Assembly: GCF_000373565.1 (NCBI RefSeq)
Contig: NZ_KB891831.1
Span: 497,330 to 561,329 of the forward strand
Reading direction: 5' to 3'
Length of the DNA: 64,000 nt
Origin: Streptomyces sp. HmicA12
GTDB lineage: Bacteria; Actinomycetota; Actinomycetes; Streptomycetales; Streptomycetaceae
Under the pieces are notes generated by a model, which had not been told where the DNA came from, did no database searches, and saw nothing but the letters and a program-made list of their open reading frames with translations. The number at the start of each line of letters is the position of its first letter. Position 1 is the stretch's first letter. The translations under genes and the position numbers were made by a program. Shown one piece after another: positions 8,578 through 16,112 of the stretch.

Positions 8578-11091
8578 GTGACCCTTATCGATCAGCTCCC
8601 CCAGACCACCGATCCGGACGCCCTCTACGACGCCTTCGAGTCGTGGGCCGAGGAGCGGGGTCTCACCCTCTATCCGCACCAGGAGGAGGCGCTGATCGAG
8701 GTGGTGTCGGGCGCGAACGTGATCGTGTCGACGCCCACCGGTTCGGGCAAGAGCATGATCGCGGCCGGAGCGCACTTCGCCGCGCTCGCCCGCGACGAGG
8801 TCACCTTCTACACGGCGCCCATCAAGGCGCTCGTCTCCGAGAAGTTCTTCGAGCTGTGCAAGCTCTTCGGCACCGAGAACGTCGGCATGCTCACGGGCGA
8901 CGCCTCCGTGAACGCGGACGCGCCCGTCATCTGCTGCACCGCCGAGGTCCTCGCCTCCATCGCGCTGCGCGACGGCGCCCAGGCCGACATCGGCCAGGTC
9001 GTCATGGACGAGTTCCACTTCTACGCCGAGGGGGACCGCGGCTGGGCGTGGCAGATCCCGATCCTGGAGCTGCCGCAGGCACAGTTCATCCTGATGTCGG
9101 CGACGCTCGGCGACGTCTCGATGTTCGAGAAGGACCTCACGCGCCGCACGGGCCGGACCACCTCCGTGGTCCGCTCGGCCACGCGCCCGGTCCCGCTCTC
9201 CTACGAGTACAAGCTGACGCCTCTCACGGAGACGCTGACCGAACTGCTCGACACCAGGCAGGCGCCGGTCTACATCGTGCACTTCACGCAGGCGCAGGCC
9301 GTCGAGCGGGCACAGGCGCTGATGAGCATCAACATGTGCACGCGTGAGGAGAAGGACCAGATCGCCGAGCTGATCGGCAACTTCCGGTTCACCACCAAGT
9401 TCGGCCGCAACCTGTCCCGTTACGTACGGCACGGCATCGGCGTCCACCACGCGGGCATGCTGCCGAAGTATCGCCGTCTCGTCGAGAAGCTCGCCCAGGC
9501 GGGCCTGTTGAAGGTCATCTGCGGTACGGACACCCTCGGCGTCGGCGTCAACGTGCCCATCCGCACGGTGCTGTTCACCGCGCTCACCAAGTACGACGGC
9601 AACCGGGTGCGCACCCTGCGCGCCCGCGAGTTCCACCAGATCGCGGGCCGTGCCGGTCGGGCCGGCTTCGACACGGCGGGCTTCGTGGTGGCCCAGGCCC
9701 CCGAGCACGTCATCGAGAACGAGAAGGCTCTGTCCAAGGCGGGCGACGACCCGAAGAAGCGCCGCAAGGTCGTCCGCAAGAAGGCCCCCGAGGGCTTCGT
9801 CGCGTGGACGGAGAGCACCTTCGAGAAGCTGATCACCTCCGATCCCGAGCCGCTCACGTCCCGCTTCCGGGTCACGCACACGATGCTGCTGTCGGTCATC
9901 GCGCGCCCGGGCAACGCCTTCGATGCGATGCGCAAGCTGCTCGAGGACAACCACGAGCCGCGCAAGGCGCAGCTGCGGCACATCCGCCGCGCCATCGCGA
10001 TCTACCGCTCGCTGCTCGACGGCGGCATCGTCGAGAAGCTCGACACCCCGGACGCGACGGGCCGCGTCGTCCGGCTGACCGTCGACCTCCAGCAGGACTT
10101 CGCGCTGAACCAGCCGCTGTCCACGTTCGCCCTCGCCGCGTTCGACCTGCTCGACAAGGAGTCGCCGTCGTACGCGCTCGACATGGTCTCGGTCGTGGAG
10201 TCCACGCTCGACGACCCGCGGCAGATCCTGCACGCCCAGCAGAACAAGGCGCGGGGTGAGGCCGTCGCCCTGATGAAGGCGGACGGGGTCGAGTACGAGG
10301 AGCGCATGGAGCGCCTCCAGGACATCTCCTACCCGAAGCCGCTGGAAGAGCTGCTCTTCCACGCGTACAACACGTACCGCACGAGCCATCCGTGGGTCGG
10401 CGACCACCCGCTGTCGCCGAAGTCCGTGATCCGTGACATGTACGAACGGGCGCTCACCTTCACGGAGTTCACCTCCTACTACGAACTCGCGCGCACCGAG
10501 GGCATCGTCCTGCGCTATCTCGCGAGCGCGTACAAGACGCTCGACCACACCGTGCCGGACGACCTCAAGTCGGAGGACCTGGAGGACCTGATCGCCTGGC
10601 TCGGCGAGATGGTGCGCCAGGTCGACTCCAGCCTCCTGGACGAGTGGGAGCAGCTGGCCAACCCGGAGGTGATGACCGCCGAGGAGGCCCAGGAGCGGGC
10701 CGACCAGGTCAAGCCGGTCACCGCGAACGCGCGCGCCTTCCGTGTGCTCGTGCGCAACGCCATGTTCCGCCGCGTCGAGCTCGCCGCGCTCGACAACGTC
10801 GACGAGCTCGGCGAGATGGACGGCGACTCCGGCTGGGACGCCGACGCCTGGGGCGAGGCGATGGACGCGTACTGGGACGAGTACGAGGACCTCGGCACCG
10901 GCCCCGACGCGCGCGGCCCCAAGCTGCTCATGATCGAGGAGGATCCGGAGCACGGCCTGTGGAAGGTCCGCCAGACCTTCGCCGACCCGAACGGCGACCA
11001 CGACTGGGGCATCAGCGCCGAGGTGGACCTCGCGGCCTCCGACACCGAGGGCCGTGCCGTCGTCCGGGTCACGGACGTCGGTCAGTTGTAG
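8578..11091 (+). CDS. DEAD/DEAH-box (Ski2-like) helicase with C-terminal DUF3516-type region
   Basis: The 837-residue protein has a RecA-like helicase core: motif I TPTGSGKS, Ia APIKALVSEK, II as DEFH, III SATLGD, motif V GVGVNVPIRT and motif VI HQIAGRAGRAGF. The order and the QIAGRAGR form point to Ski2/Mtr4-like superfamily 2 helicases acting on RNA or DNA. The last 350 residues are the conserved actinobacterial DUF3516-type extension. Start GTG 8578 (VTLIDQLP) is chosen because helicase homology begins shortly after; in-frame codons upstream to 8476 give an unlikely sequence. A TATCCT hexamer at 8510 may be a -10 element. The physiological role is unknown. Confidence 0.88.
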   Translation: MTLIDQLPQTTDPDALYDAFESWAEERGLTLYPHQEEALIEVVSGANVIVSTPTGSGKSMIAAGAHFAALARDEVTFYTAPIKALVSEKFFELCKLFGTENVGMLTGDASVNADAPVICCTAEVLASIALRDGAQADIGQVVMDEFHFYAEGDRGWAWQIPILELPQAQFILMSATLGDVSMFEKDLTRRTGRTTSVVRSATRPVPLSYEYKLTPLTETLTELLDTRQAPVYIVHFTQAQAVERAQALMSINMCTREEKDQIAELIGNFRFTTKFGRNLSRYVRHGIGVHHAGMLPKYRRLVEKLAQAGLLKVICGTDTLGVGVNVPIRTVLFTALTKYDGNRVRTLRAREFHQIAGRAGRAGFDTAGFVVAQAPEHVIENEKALSKAGDDPKKRRKVVRKKAPEGFVAWTESTFEKLITSDPEPLTSRFRVTHTMLLSVIARPGNAFDAMRKLLEDNHEPRKAQLRHIRRAIAIYRSLLDGGIVEKLDTPDATGRVVRLTVDLQQDFALNQPLSTFALAAFDLLDKESPSYALDMVSVVESTLDDPRQILHAQQNKARGEAVALMKADGVEYEERMERLQDISYPKPLEELLFHAYNTYRTSHPWVGDHPLSPKSVIRDMYERALTFTEFTSYYELARTEGIVLRYLASAYKTLDHTVPDDLKSEDLEDLIAWLGEMVRQVDSSLLDEWEQLANPEVMTAEEAQERADQVKPVTANARAFRVLVRNAMFRRVELAALDNVDELGEMDGDSGWDADAWGEAMDAYWDEYEDLGTGPDARGPKLLMIEEDPEHGLWKVRQTFADPNGDHDWGISAEVDLAASDTEGRAVVRVTDVGQL

Positions 11092-11173
11092 GACGTCGAC
11101 CGGCCGGGCGGTAAAGTCCGGCCGCGTCCCCGCGCCGGAGCGGTCCGGCCGCACACACGAGAGAGAACCACGT

Positions 11174-12046
11174 ATGACGAATCCTGCGGAGCGGCTCGTC
11201 GACCTGCTCGACCTGGAGCAGATCGAGGTCAACATCTTCCGCGGGCCCAGCCCGCAGGAGTCGCTGCAGCGCGTCTTCGGCGGGCAGGTCGCCGGGCAGG
11301 CTCTGGTGGCCGCCGGCCGCACCACCGAGGGCGACCGCCCCGTGCACTCGCTGCACGCGTACTTCCTGCGCCCGGGCCGCCCGGGCGTGCCCATCGTGTA
11401 CCAGGTCGAACGGGTCCGCGACGGCCGCTCGTTCACCACCCGCCGCGTCACCGCCGTGCAGCAGGGCCGCACGATCTTCAATCTCACCGCCTCCTTCCAC
11501 AAGCCCGAAGAGGGAGCCTTCGAGCACCAGTTGCCGCCGGCCCGGGAGGTCCCGGACCCGGAGTCGCTGCCGACCATCGCCGACGAGATCAAGGGTCATC
11601 TGGGCGCTCTGCCGGAGGCGTTGGAGCGCATGGCCCGGCGTCAGCCCTTCGACATCCGCTACGTGGACCGGCTGCGCTGGACCCCCGAGGAGGTCGAGGC
11701 CGCCGAGCCGCGCAGCGCCGTGTGGATGCGCGCGGTCGGCCCGCTCGGCGACGACCCGCTCGTGCACACCTGCGCGCTCACCTACGCGAGCGACATGACG
11801 CTGCTCGACGCGGTGCGTCTGCCGATCGAGCCGCTGTGGGGCCCGCGCGGCTTCGACATGGCCTCGCTCGACCACGCCATGTGGTTCCACCGTCCTTTCC
11901 GTGCCGATGAGTGGTTCCTGTACGACCAGGAGTCGCCGATCGCGACGGGCGGCCGAGGTCTGGCCCGCGGTCGCATCTACGACATCGAGGGACGGCTGCT
12001 GGTGTCCGTGGTCCAGGAGGGTCTGTTCCGGAAGCTCGACGCGTGA
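11174..12046 (+). CDS. tesB: Acyl-CoA thioesterase II
   Basis: A 290-residue double-hotdog thioesterase of usual TesB length. It hydrolyses acyl-CoA to free acid and CoA in the cytoplasm. The N-terminal hotdog contains FGGQVAGQALVAA and the second contains the expected catalytic trio: Asp in YASDMTLLD, Ser in MASLDHAMW, and Gln near the C-terminus in VVQEGLFRK, comparable to the Asp/Thr/Gln of E. coli TesB. ATG 11174 is preceded by a GAGAGA ribosome site. The next gene starts GTG inside the TGA stop (GTGA), so both probably share a transcript. Confidence 0.93.
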   Translation: MTNPAERLVDLLDLEQIEVNIFRGPSPQESLQRVFGGQVAGQALVAAGRTTEGDRPVHSLHAYFLRPGRPGVPIVYQVERVRDGRSFTTRRVTAVQQGRTIFNLTASFHKPEEGAFEHQLPPAREVPDPESLPTIADEIKGHLGALPEALERMARRQPFDIRYVDRLRWTPEEVEAAEPRSAVWMRAVGPLGDDPLVHTCALTYASDMTLLDAVRLPIEPLWGPRGFDMASLDHAMWFHRPFRADEWFLYDQESPIATGGRGLARGRIYDIEGRLLVSVVQEGLFRKLDA

Positions 12047-12576
12047 GCGCGACACCGTCGAACGACCTCGATGCCCTGCTGGCGCGGTCCGTCCGACTGC
12101 GCGAGGCCGGTCGCAAGGAGGAAGCGCGCGAGGAACTCCTCGCGCTGCGCGCCCGCTTCCCCGACGACGCGCGGGTCGCCTACCAGACGGCTTGGGTTCA
12201 CGACACGCTCGGCCTGGAGGCGGACGCCGTCCCGCACTACGTCGACGCGCTCGCCGGACCGGGCCTGTCCACGGAGGACCGGCGTGGGGCCCTGCTCGGT
12301 CTGGGCAGCACCTACCGCACGCTCGGCCGCTACACGGACGCCGTGGCCACCCTGGGCGAGGCGACCGTCGAGTTCCCGGACGACAACGCGCTCAAGACGT
12401 TCCTGGCGATGGCCCTGTACAACGTGGGGCGCGCCCACGACGGTATGCGGCTGCTGCTCACCGTGCTGGCCGCGACCAGCGCCGACCCGGACGTCACGGG
12501 CTACCGGCCCGCGATCGAGTACTACGCCCAGGACCTGGACGCCGTGGAGGGCGACACCGCGGGCGGCGCGGAGTAG
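12043..12576 (+). CDS. TPR-repeat protein
   Basis: A 177-residue soluble protein starting with GTG, overlapping the tesB stop by GTGA. It consists of tetratricopeptide-like helical pairs: EAGRKEEAREELLALRA, then RVAYQTAWVHDTLG, LGSTYRTLGRYTDAVATLGE, and ALKTFLAMALYNVGR. TPRs mediate protein-protein contacts; no catalytic domain is visible. Coupling to tesB suggests coordinated expression but not a known role. No signal peptide, so cytoplasmic. Confidence 0.8.
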   Translation: MSATPSNDLDALLARSVRLREAGRKEEAREELLALRARFPDDARVAYQTAWVHDTLGLEADAVPHYVDALAGPGLSTEDRRGALLGLGSTYRTLGRYTDAVATLGEATVEFPDDNALKTFLAMALYNVGRAHDGMRLLLTVLAATSADPDVTGYRPAIEYYAQDLDAVEGDTAGGAE

Positions 12577-12603
12577 CGGAACAAGCGTGCCGCTCCCGGG
12601 AGT

Positions 12604-13485
12604 TCAGCCTCGTCTGCCGAGCAGGCGCCCCCACAGGCTTCGGGTCGGCTCGGCCGGTGCCGGCTCAGGGGCCAGGGTGCCCTGGGGCTCCCTGGCCACT
12701 TCGGGCGGTGGCTGCGGTGCGGCGGGACGGGGCGCGGGCTCCCGTCGGCGTGCCTCGTCCAGGCTCAGCAGCAGGTTCGCCCGCAACCAGCTGATCTCGC
12801 CCGGGTCGTCCGCGACGAGGATGCGCTCGACGACCCGCGCGGTCGGCGACTCGGGCGCCCCGTACCACCTCTCCTCGGGGCGCAGCCGGTGCAGGTGGGC
12901 CCGCTCGTAGGGGCTCTCGACCAGTTCGGCGAGCTGGGTCGGGTCGAGCAGGGTGGCGATCGCGGCGGCCCGCTCCCACGGGCCGCCGCACTGCCCGAGC
13001 AGGTACCCGGCGTGCCGGGCCCGCCAGGTGCGTGGCCGCCGGTCCTCGCCCGCCGCGATGCGGGCACGCATCTTGTCCGGCGCCCGCCCGGTCAGGAGCG
13101 GGGCGTTGACCTCGGAGTCGGCGAACTCCTTCAGTTCCTGCGCCGGATAGAGCCAGACCACGGCCCGGTAGCGATTGAGATAGAACGTGACCGGCGTCAG
13201 CATTCCGGCGCGTGCCAGCCGTGTGAACCTGGTCGGCGGAATGTCCATGATCTCGGCGCCCTGCGCGGTGCCCACCACGCGCACCTGTTCTCGGAGCGTG
13301 TCCGGGAAGCCTTCGGCTTCCCGGATCCGGTCGATCTCCTCGCGTGGCACCCGGCGTCGGCCGCCGTCCGGTGCCGCGACGGTGCGGATGCGGCCGAGCC
13401 GTACGGCGAGGTCGAACTCGCCCCGTTTCAGTCCCAGTTCGCGGGCCGCGCTGCCCTGGGGCCTGGTCATGGTGTTGCTGTGCAC
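12604..13485 (-). CDS. Conserved actinobacterial protein with HTH-like segments (possibly DUF6397)
   Basis: A 293-residue protein of unknown function. The N-terminal 100 residues contain two helix-turn-helix-like stretches (ARELGLKRGEFDLAVRLGRI and IPPTRFTRLARAGMLTP) that resemble MerR/excisionase-type winged helices. The middle is charged and helical and ends in a Pro/Glu-rich linker plus a short basic tail (SLWGRLLGRRG). I associate it with the Streptomyces DUF6397 group from memory, uncertainly. GTG 13485 is chosen because GGGGGAG lies 7 nt upstream; ATG 13470 is an alternative. It ends 28 nt from the TPR gene, convergently. Confidence 0.65.
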   Translation of the reverse strand: MHSNTMTRPQGSAARELGLKRGEFDLAVRLGRIRTVAAPDGGRRRVPREEIDRIREAEGFPDTLREQVRVVGTAQGAEIMDIPPTRFTRLARAGMLTPVTFYLNRYRAVVWLYPAQELKEFADSEVNAPLLTGRAPDKMRARIAAGEDRRPRTWRARHAGYLLGQCGGPWERAAAIATLLDPTQLAELVESPYERAHLHRLRPEERWYGAPESPTARVVERILVADDPGEISWLRANLLLSLDEARRREPAPRPAAPQPPPEVAREPQGTLAPEPAPAEPTRSLWGRLLGRRG

Positions 13486-13612
13486 GATGGTTCTCCCCCG
13501 TCGATCCGAACGACGCGATCACTCTCCGTGACCGCTCGGGAAAACCGTAGCGCCGATCACCGCTCTCCGTGCAAACCTGTGGATAACTCTGCCGAGCCCA
13601 AGAATGCGCAGG

Positions 13613-14026
13613 TCAGAGCTCGCTGGCGGATGTCTTCTCCGGCTGCCGCGCATCGACACCGAGGTGCTCGCCGACCCGATTGACGAGAAGCGTCATCTCG
13701 TACGCGACCTGGCCGATGTCGGCCTCGGCGGCGCTGAGCACGCACAGGCAGCTACCGTCCCCCGCCGCGGTGACGAACAGCACCGCGTCATCGAACTCGA
13801 TCATCGTCTGGCGCACGCCGCCGGCCCCGAAGTGCCGCCCCGACCCCTTGGCGAGGCTGTGCAGACCCGATGACACCGCGGCCAGGTGTTCGGCGTCCTC
13901 GCGGCGCAGACTCGTACTGGCCCCGGTGACGAGGCCGTCGTTGGACAGCACCAGGGCGTGCCGGACGTGCTCGACGCGTTGCGTGAGGTCGTCCAGCAGC
14001 CAGCCGAGGCCCGCGTTCTCCGTCAT
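13613..14026 (-). CDS. Second roadblock/LC7 domain protein (CvnB paralogue)
   Basis: A 137-residue single-domain roadblock/LC7 protein. It is closely similar to the CvnB of the conservon about 1.7 kb upstream: both contain VLSNDGL, GAS, REDAEHLAAV, SLAKGxGRHF, GGVRQTM and AAGDGSCL. Roadblock proteins are small regulatory partners of Ras-like GTPases such as CvnD. It lies on the conservon strand but is separated from cvnD by the oppositely oriented PPOX gene. GGGGAG 8 nt before ATG 14026 gives it an independent ribosome site. It may be a duplicated conservon component or part of a separate unit. Confidence 0.88.
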   Translation of the reverse strand: MTENAGLGWLLDDLTQRVEHVRHALVLSNDGLVTGASTSLRREDAEHLAAVSSGLHSLAKGSGRHFGAGGVRQTMIEFDDAVLFVTAAGDGSCLCVLSAAEADIGQVAYEMTLLVNRVGEHLGVDARQPEKTSASEL

Positions 14027-14144
14027 GTTCCCGTCTCCCCGTTTTCCCGTGACTCCCCGCCCCGGGCGCAGCTGCTCCCGCACCCGGAGGATCTGTCTCG
14101 CAAGCCTTCCCCACGGTCGCCGTCCCGGCAAGCAGGATGGACCC

Positions 14145-14573
14145 ATGGCACACAAGATGACCGATGAGGAATGGCGGGCCTTCGTCTCGGAAGGCACGCG
14201 CACGGCGAAGTTGTCCACGGTGCGGGCGGACGGCAGCCCGCACATCGCGCCGATCTGGTTCGTCCTGGACGGTGACGACATCGTCTTCAACACCGGCAAG
14301 GACACCGTCAAGGGACGCAATCTGGCGCGCGACGGCCGCGTGGCCCTGTGCATCGACGACGAGCGTCCGCCGTTCTCGTTCGTGACGATCCAGGGGCAGG
14401 CCGAACTCAGCGAGAACCCGGCCGAGTTGCTGGATTCGGCCACCCGGATCGGCGGCCGGTACATGGGCGCGGACCGCGCCGAGGAGTTCGGCAGGCGCAA
14501 CGGCGTGCCCGGTGAACTCGTCGTCCGCGTCCGCGTCGACAAGGTCGTGGCCCTCGGGGACGTGGCGAGCTGA
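14145..14573 (+). CDS. PPOX-class F420-dependent oxidoreductase
   Basis: A 142-residue split-barrel flavin/deazaflavin-binding protein of the pyridoxamine-5'-phosphate-oxidase superfamily. Typical segments are TAKLSTVRADGSPHIAPIWF, FNTGKDTVKGRNLARD and the FVTIQGQAEL strand. Small actinobacterial members of this type with the Lys/Arg-rich phosphate-binding loop usually use F420 as hydride carrier. The substrate is unknown. The gene sits antisense to the flanking roadblock and GTPase genes, ending 10 bp from the end of cvnD, so its transcript could run into the conservon in the antisense direction. Confidence 0.8.
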   Translation: MAHKMTDEEWRAFVSEGTRTAKLSTVRADGSPHIAPIWFVLDGDDIVFNTGKDTVKGRNLARDGRVALCIDDERPPFSFVTIQGQAELSENPAELLDSATRIGGRYMGADRAEEFGRRNGVPGELVVRVRVDKVVALGDVAS

Positions 14574-14582
14574 GCGAGACGC

Positions 14583-15191
14583 TCAGCTCACCGAGTCGAG
14601 CAGCCGGGCGGTGTACATGCGCCCGGCGTACTCGACCAGTCTGATCAGCACCTCCTTCCCGGAGTCCTTGTCGCGCGCGTCGCACAGCACCACGGGGGTC
14701 CCGCGGTCGAGGTCGAGGGCCTGTGCCACTTCGTGCGCCCCGAACGCCCTTGCGCCCGGGAAGCAGTTCACCGCCACGACGAACGGGATGCGGCGGTGCT
14801 CGAAGTAGTCCACGGCGGGGAAGCAGTCCTCGAGCCGTCGGGTGTCCGCGAGGACGACGGCGCCGAGGGACCCTTGCGACAGCTCGTCCCACAGGAACCA
14901 GAAGCGGTCCTGGCCCGGCGTGCCGAACAGATAGAGCGAAAGACCCGACCTGATGGTGATGCGTCCGAAGTCCATGGCGACGGTCGTGGTCGTCTTACGG
15001 GCCACGCCCGCGGTGTCGTCCACGGATTCACCGAGTTCGCTGAGTCGTTCCTCGGTGCGCAGGGGCCGGATCTCGCTGACCGCGCCGACCAGGGTGGTCT
15101 TGCCCACCCCGAAGCCGCCCGCGACCAGAATCTTCAGGGCCATGGCGGCGGAGGTGCCCACGGCCGTGGCGTCAGAGTGCTCGGAGTCCAT
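14583..15191 (-). CDS. cvnD: Conservon GTPase CvnD
   Basis: A 202-residue Ras-like ATP/GTP-binding protein. The P-loop is GGFGVGKTT, switch II resembles a small-GTPase DxxG loop (LFGTPGQDRFWF), and VAVNCF occupies the base-recognition (NKxD-like) position, which is altered. CvnD proteins work at the membrane as the switch of conservons, G-protein-like units that affect development and antibiotic production in S. coelicolor. The start overlaps the end of cvnC by 20 nt, so the two are translationally linked. Confidence 0.92.
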   Translation of the reverse strand: MDSEHSDATAVGTSAAMALKILVAGGFGVGKTTLVGAVSEIRPLRTEERLSELGESVDDTAGVARKTTTTVAMDFGRITIRSGLSLYLFGTPGQDRFWFLWDELSQGSLGAVVLADTRRLEDCFPAVDYFEHRRIPFVVAVNCFPGARAFGAHEVAQALDLDRGTPVVLCDARDKDSGKEVLIRLVEYAGRMYTARLLDSVS

Positions 15192-15657
15192 CGATGACTT
15201 CTCTCAGGATCGTCTCGTCCGGTAGCTGTGCGGGCGGAACCGGCCTGCTGACCTTGACGCAGCCCAGTTCCAGCAGGTCGCCGAGGAGTACGCGGACGAC
15301 CCCCACGGGCAGGTCGGTGCCGGCGGCGAGTTCGGCGACCGTCTGTGTCTCGGCCCGGCACAGCTCGATGATCGACCGGTGCTCGGGGCCGAGCGCGATG
15401 TCGTCGTGGGTGTCCGGGGCGGCGGCGTCGAGCGACACCAGGGCTATCAGGTCGAACCGCGCTCCCTGCGGGCCGGCGGAGGTCCGGCCGCCGGTCATCG
15501 CGTAGGGGCGGACCAGCGGCCCGGCTTCGTTGTCGAACCACTGGCTGCCCTGGTCCTCGGGGCTGCCCCGCTTCTGGTGGCCCGTAGGGGCCCCCGCGTC
15601 ACGGAACGGTGCGCCGAACAGGTCGTCGTCCATGCCGTCATCCATGTCGTCGTCCAT
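15172..15657 (-). CDS. cvnC: Conservon protein CvnC (DUF742)
   Basis: A 161-residue DUF742 protein. It begins with a strongly acidic tail (MDDDMDDGMDDD), then the core PLVRPYAMTGGRT and a winged-helix-like C-terminal region (TVAELAAGTDLPVGVVRVLLGDL). DUF742 proteins are the invariant third member of conservons, between roadblock and GTPase. Their exact biochemical role is unclear; a helix-turn-helix-like fold suggests protein or DNA contacts. It begins 17 nt after the cvnB stop and overlaps cvnD by 20 nt. Confidence 0.92.
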   Translation of the reverse strand: MDDDMDDGMDDDLFGAPFRDAGAPTGHQKRGSPEDQGSQWFDNEAGPLVRPYAMTGGRTSAGPQGARFDLIALVSLDAAAPDTHDDIALGPEHRSIIELCRAETQTVAELAAGTDLPVGVVRVLLGDLLELGCVKVSRPVPPAQLPDETILREVIDGLRAL

Positions 15658-15674
15658 GCGACCGGCGGTTTCCG

Positions 15675-16112
15675 TCAGCCCGCGGTGGCCGACGGTCCGG
15701 CGAACCGGGTCGGCGTGTAGAGGTGCTCGCCGACCCGCTTCACCAGACGGGCCATCTCGTAGGCGACGAGCCCGATGTCGGCCATGGCCGTACTCAGGAC
15801 CGCCAGGCACGAGCCGTCTCCCGCGGCGGCCACGAACAGGAAGCCGTCGTCCATCTCGACCATCGTCTGCCGCACTCCCCCGGTGCCGAAGTGCCGACCG
15901 GTGCCTTTGGCGAGGCTGTTGAACCCGGAGGCGACGGCGGCCAGGTGTTCGGCGTCCTCGCGGCCGAGGCCGTTGGACGCACCGACGGCCAGGCCGTCGT
16001 TGGAGAGCACGACGGCGTGCCGCAGTTCCGTGACACGCACCACCAGGTCGTCGAGGAGCCAGTCGAGTTCGCCGGAGCCGTGGGCCGTGCCCGTGGTCGG
16101 ATCCTTGATCAT
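15675..16112 (-). CDS. cvnB: Conservon roadblock protein CvnB
   Basis: A 145-residue roadblock/LC7 protein with segments ELRHAVVLSNDGLAVGAS, REDAEHLAAVASG and GGVRQTMVEMDDG. Roadblock proteins act as GTPase-binding regulators, here most likely of CvnD. Its ATG overlaps the cvnA stop (ATGA), and a GGAGGAG site precedes the start by 6 nt. It is strongly similar to the roadblock protein at 13613-14026. Confidence 0.93.
   Translation of the reverse strand: MIKDPTTGTAHGSGELDWLLDDLVVRVTELRHAVVLSNDGLAVGASNGLGREDAEHLAAVASGFNSLAKGTGRHFGTGGVRQTMVEMDDGFLFVAAAGDGSCLAVLSTAMADIGLVAYEMARLVKRVGEHLYTPTRFAGPSATAG

Noticed and set aside
4777..11592. Very long open minus-strand frame (over 2200 codons)
   Set aside because: It is antisense to the ABC exporter, helicase and tesB genes, is rich in Arg/Gly/Ala/Pro with no domain, and arises from high GC. 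The genes on the other strands carry full motifs.
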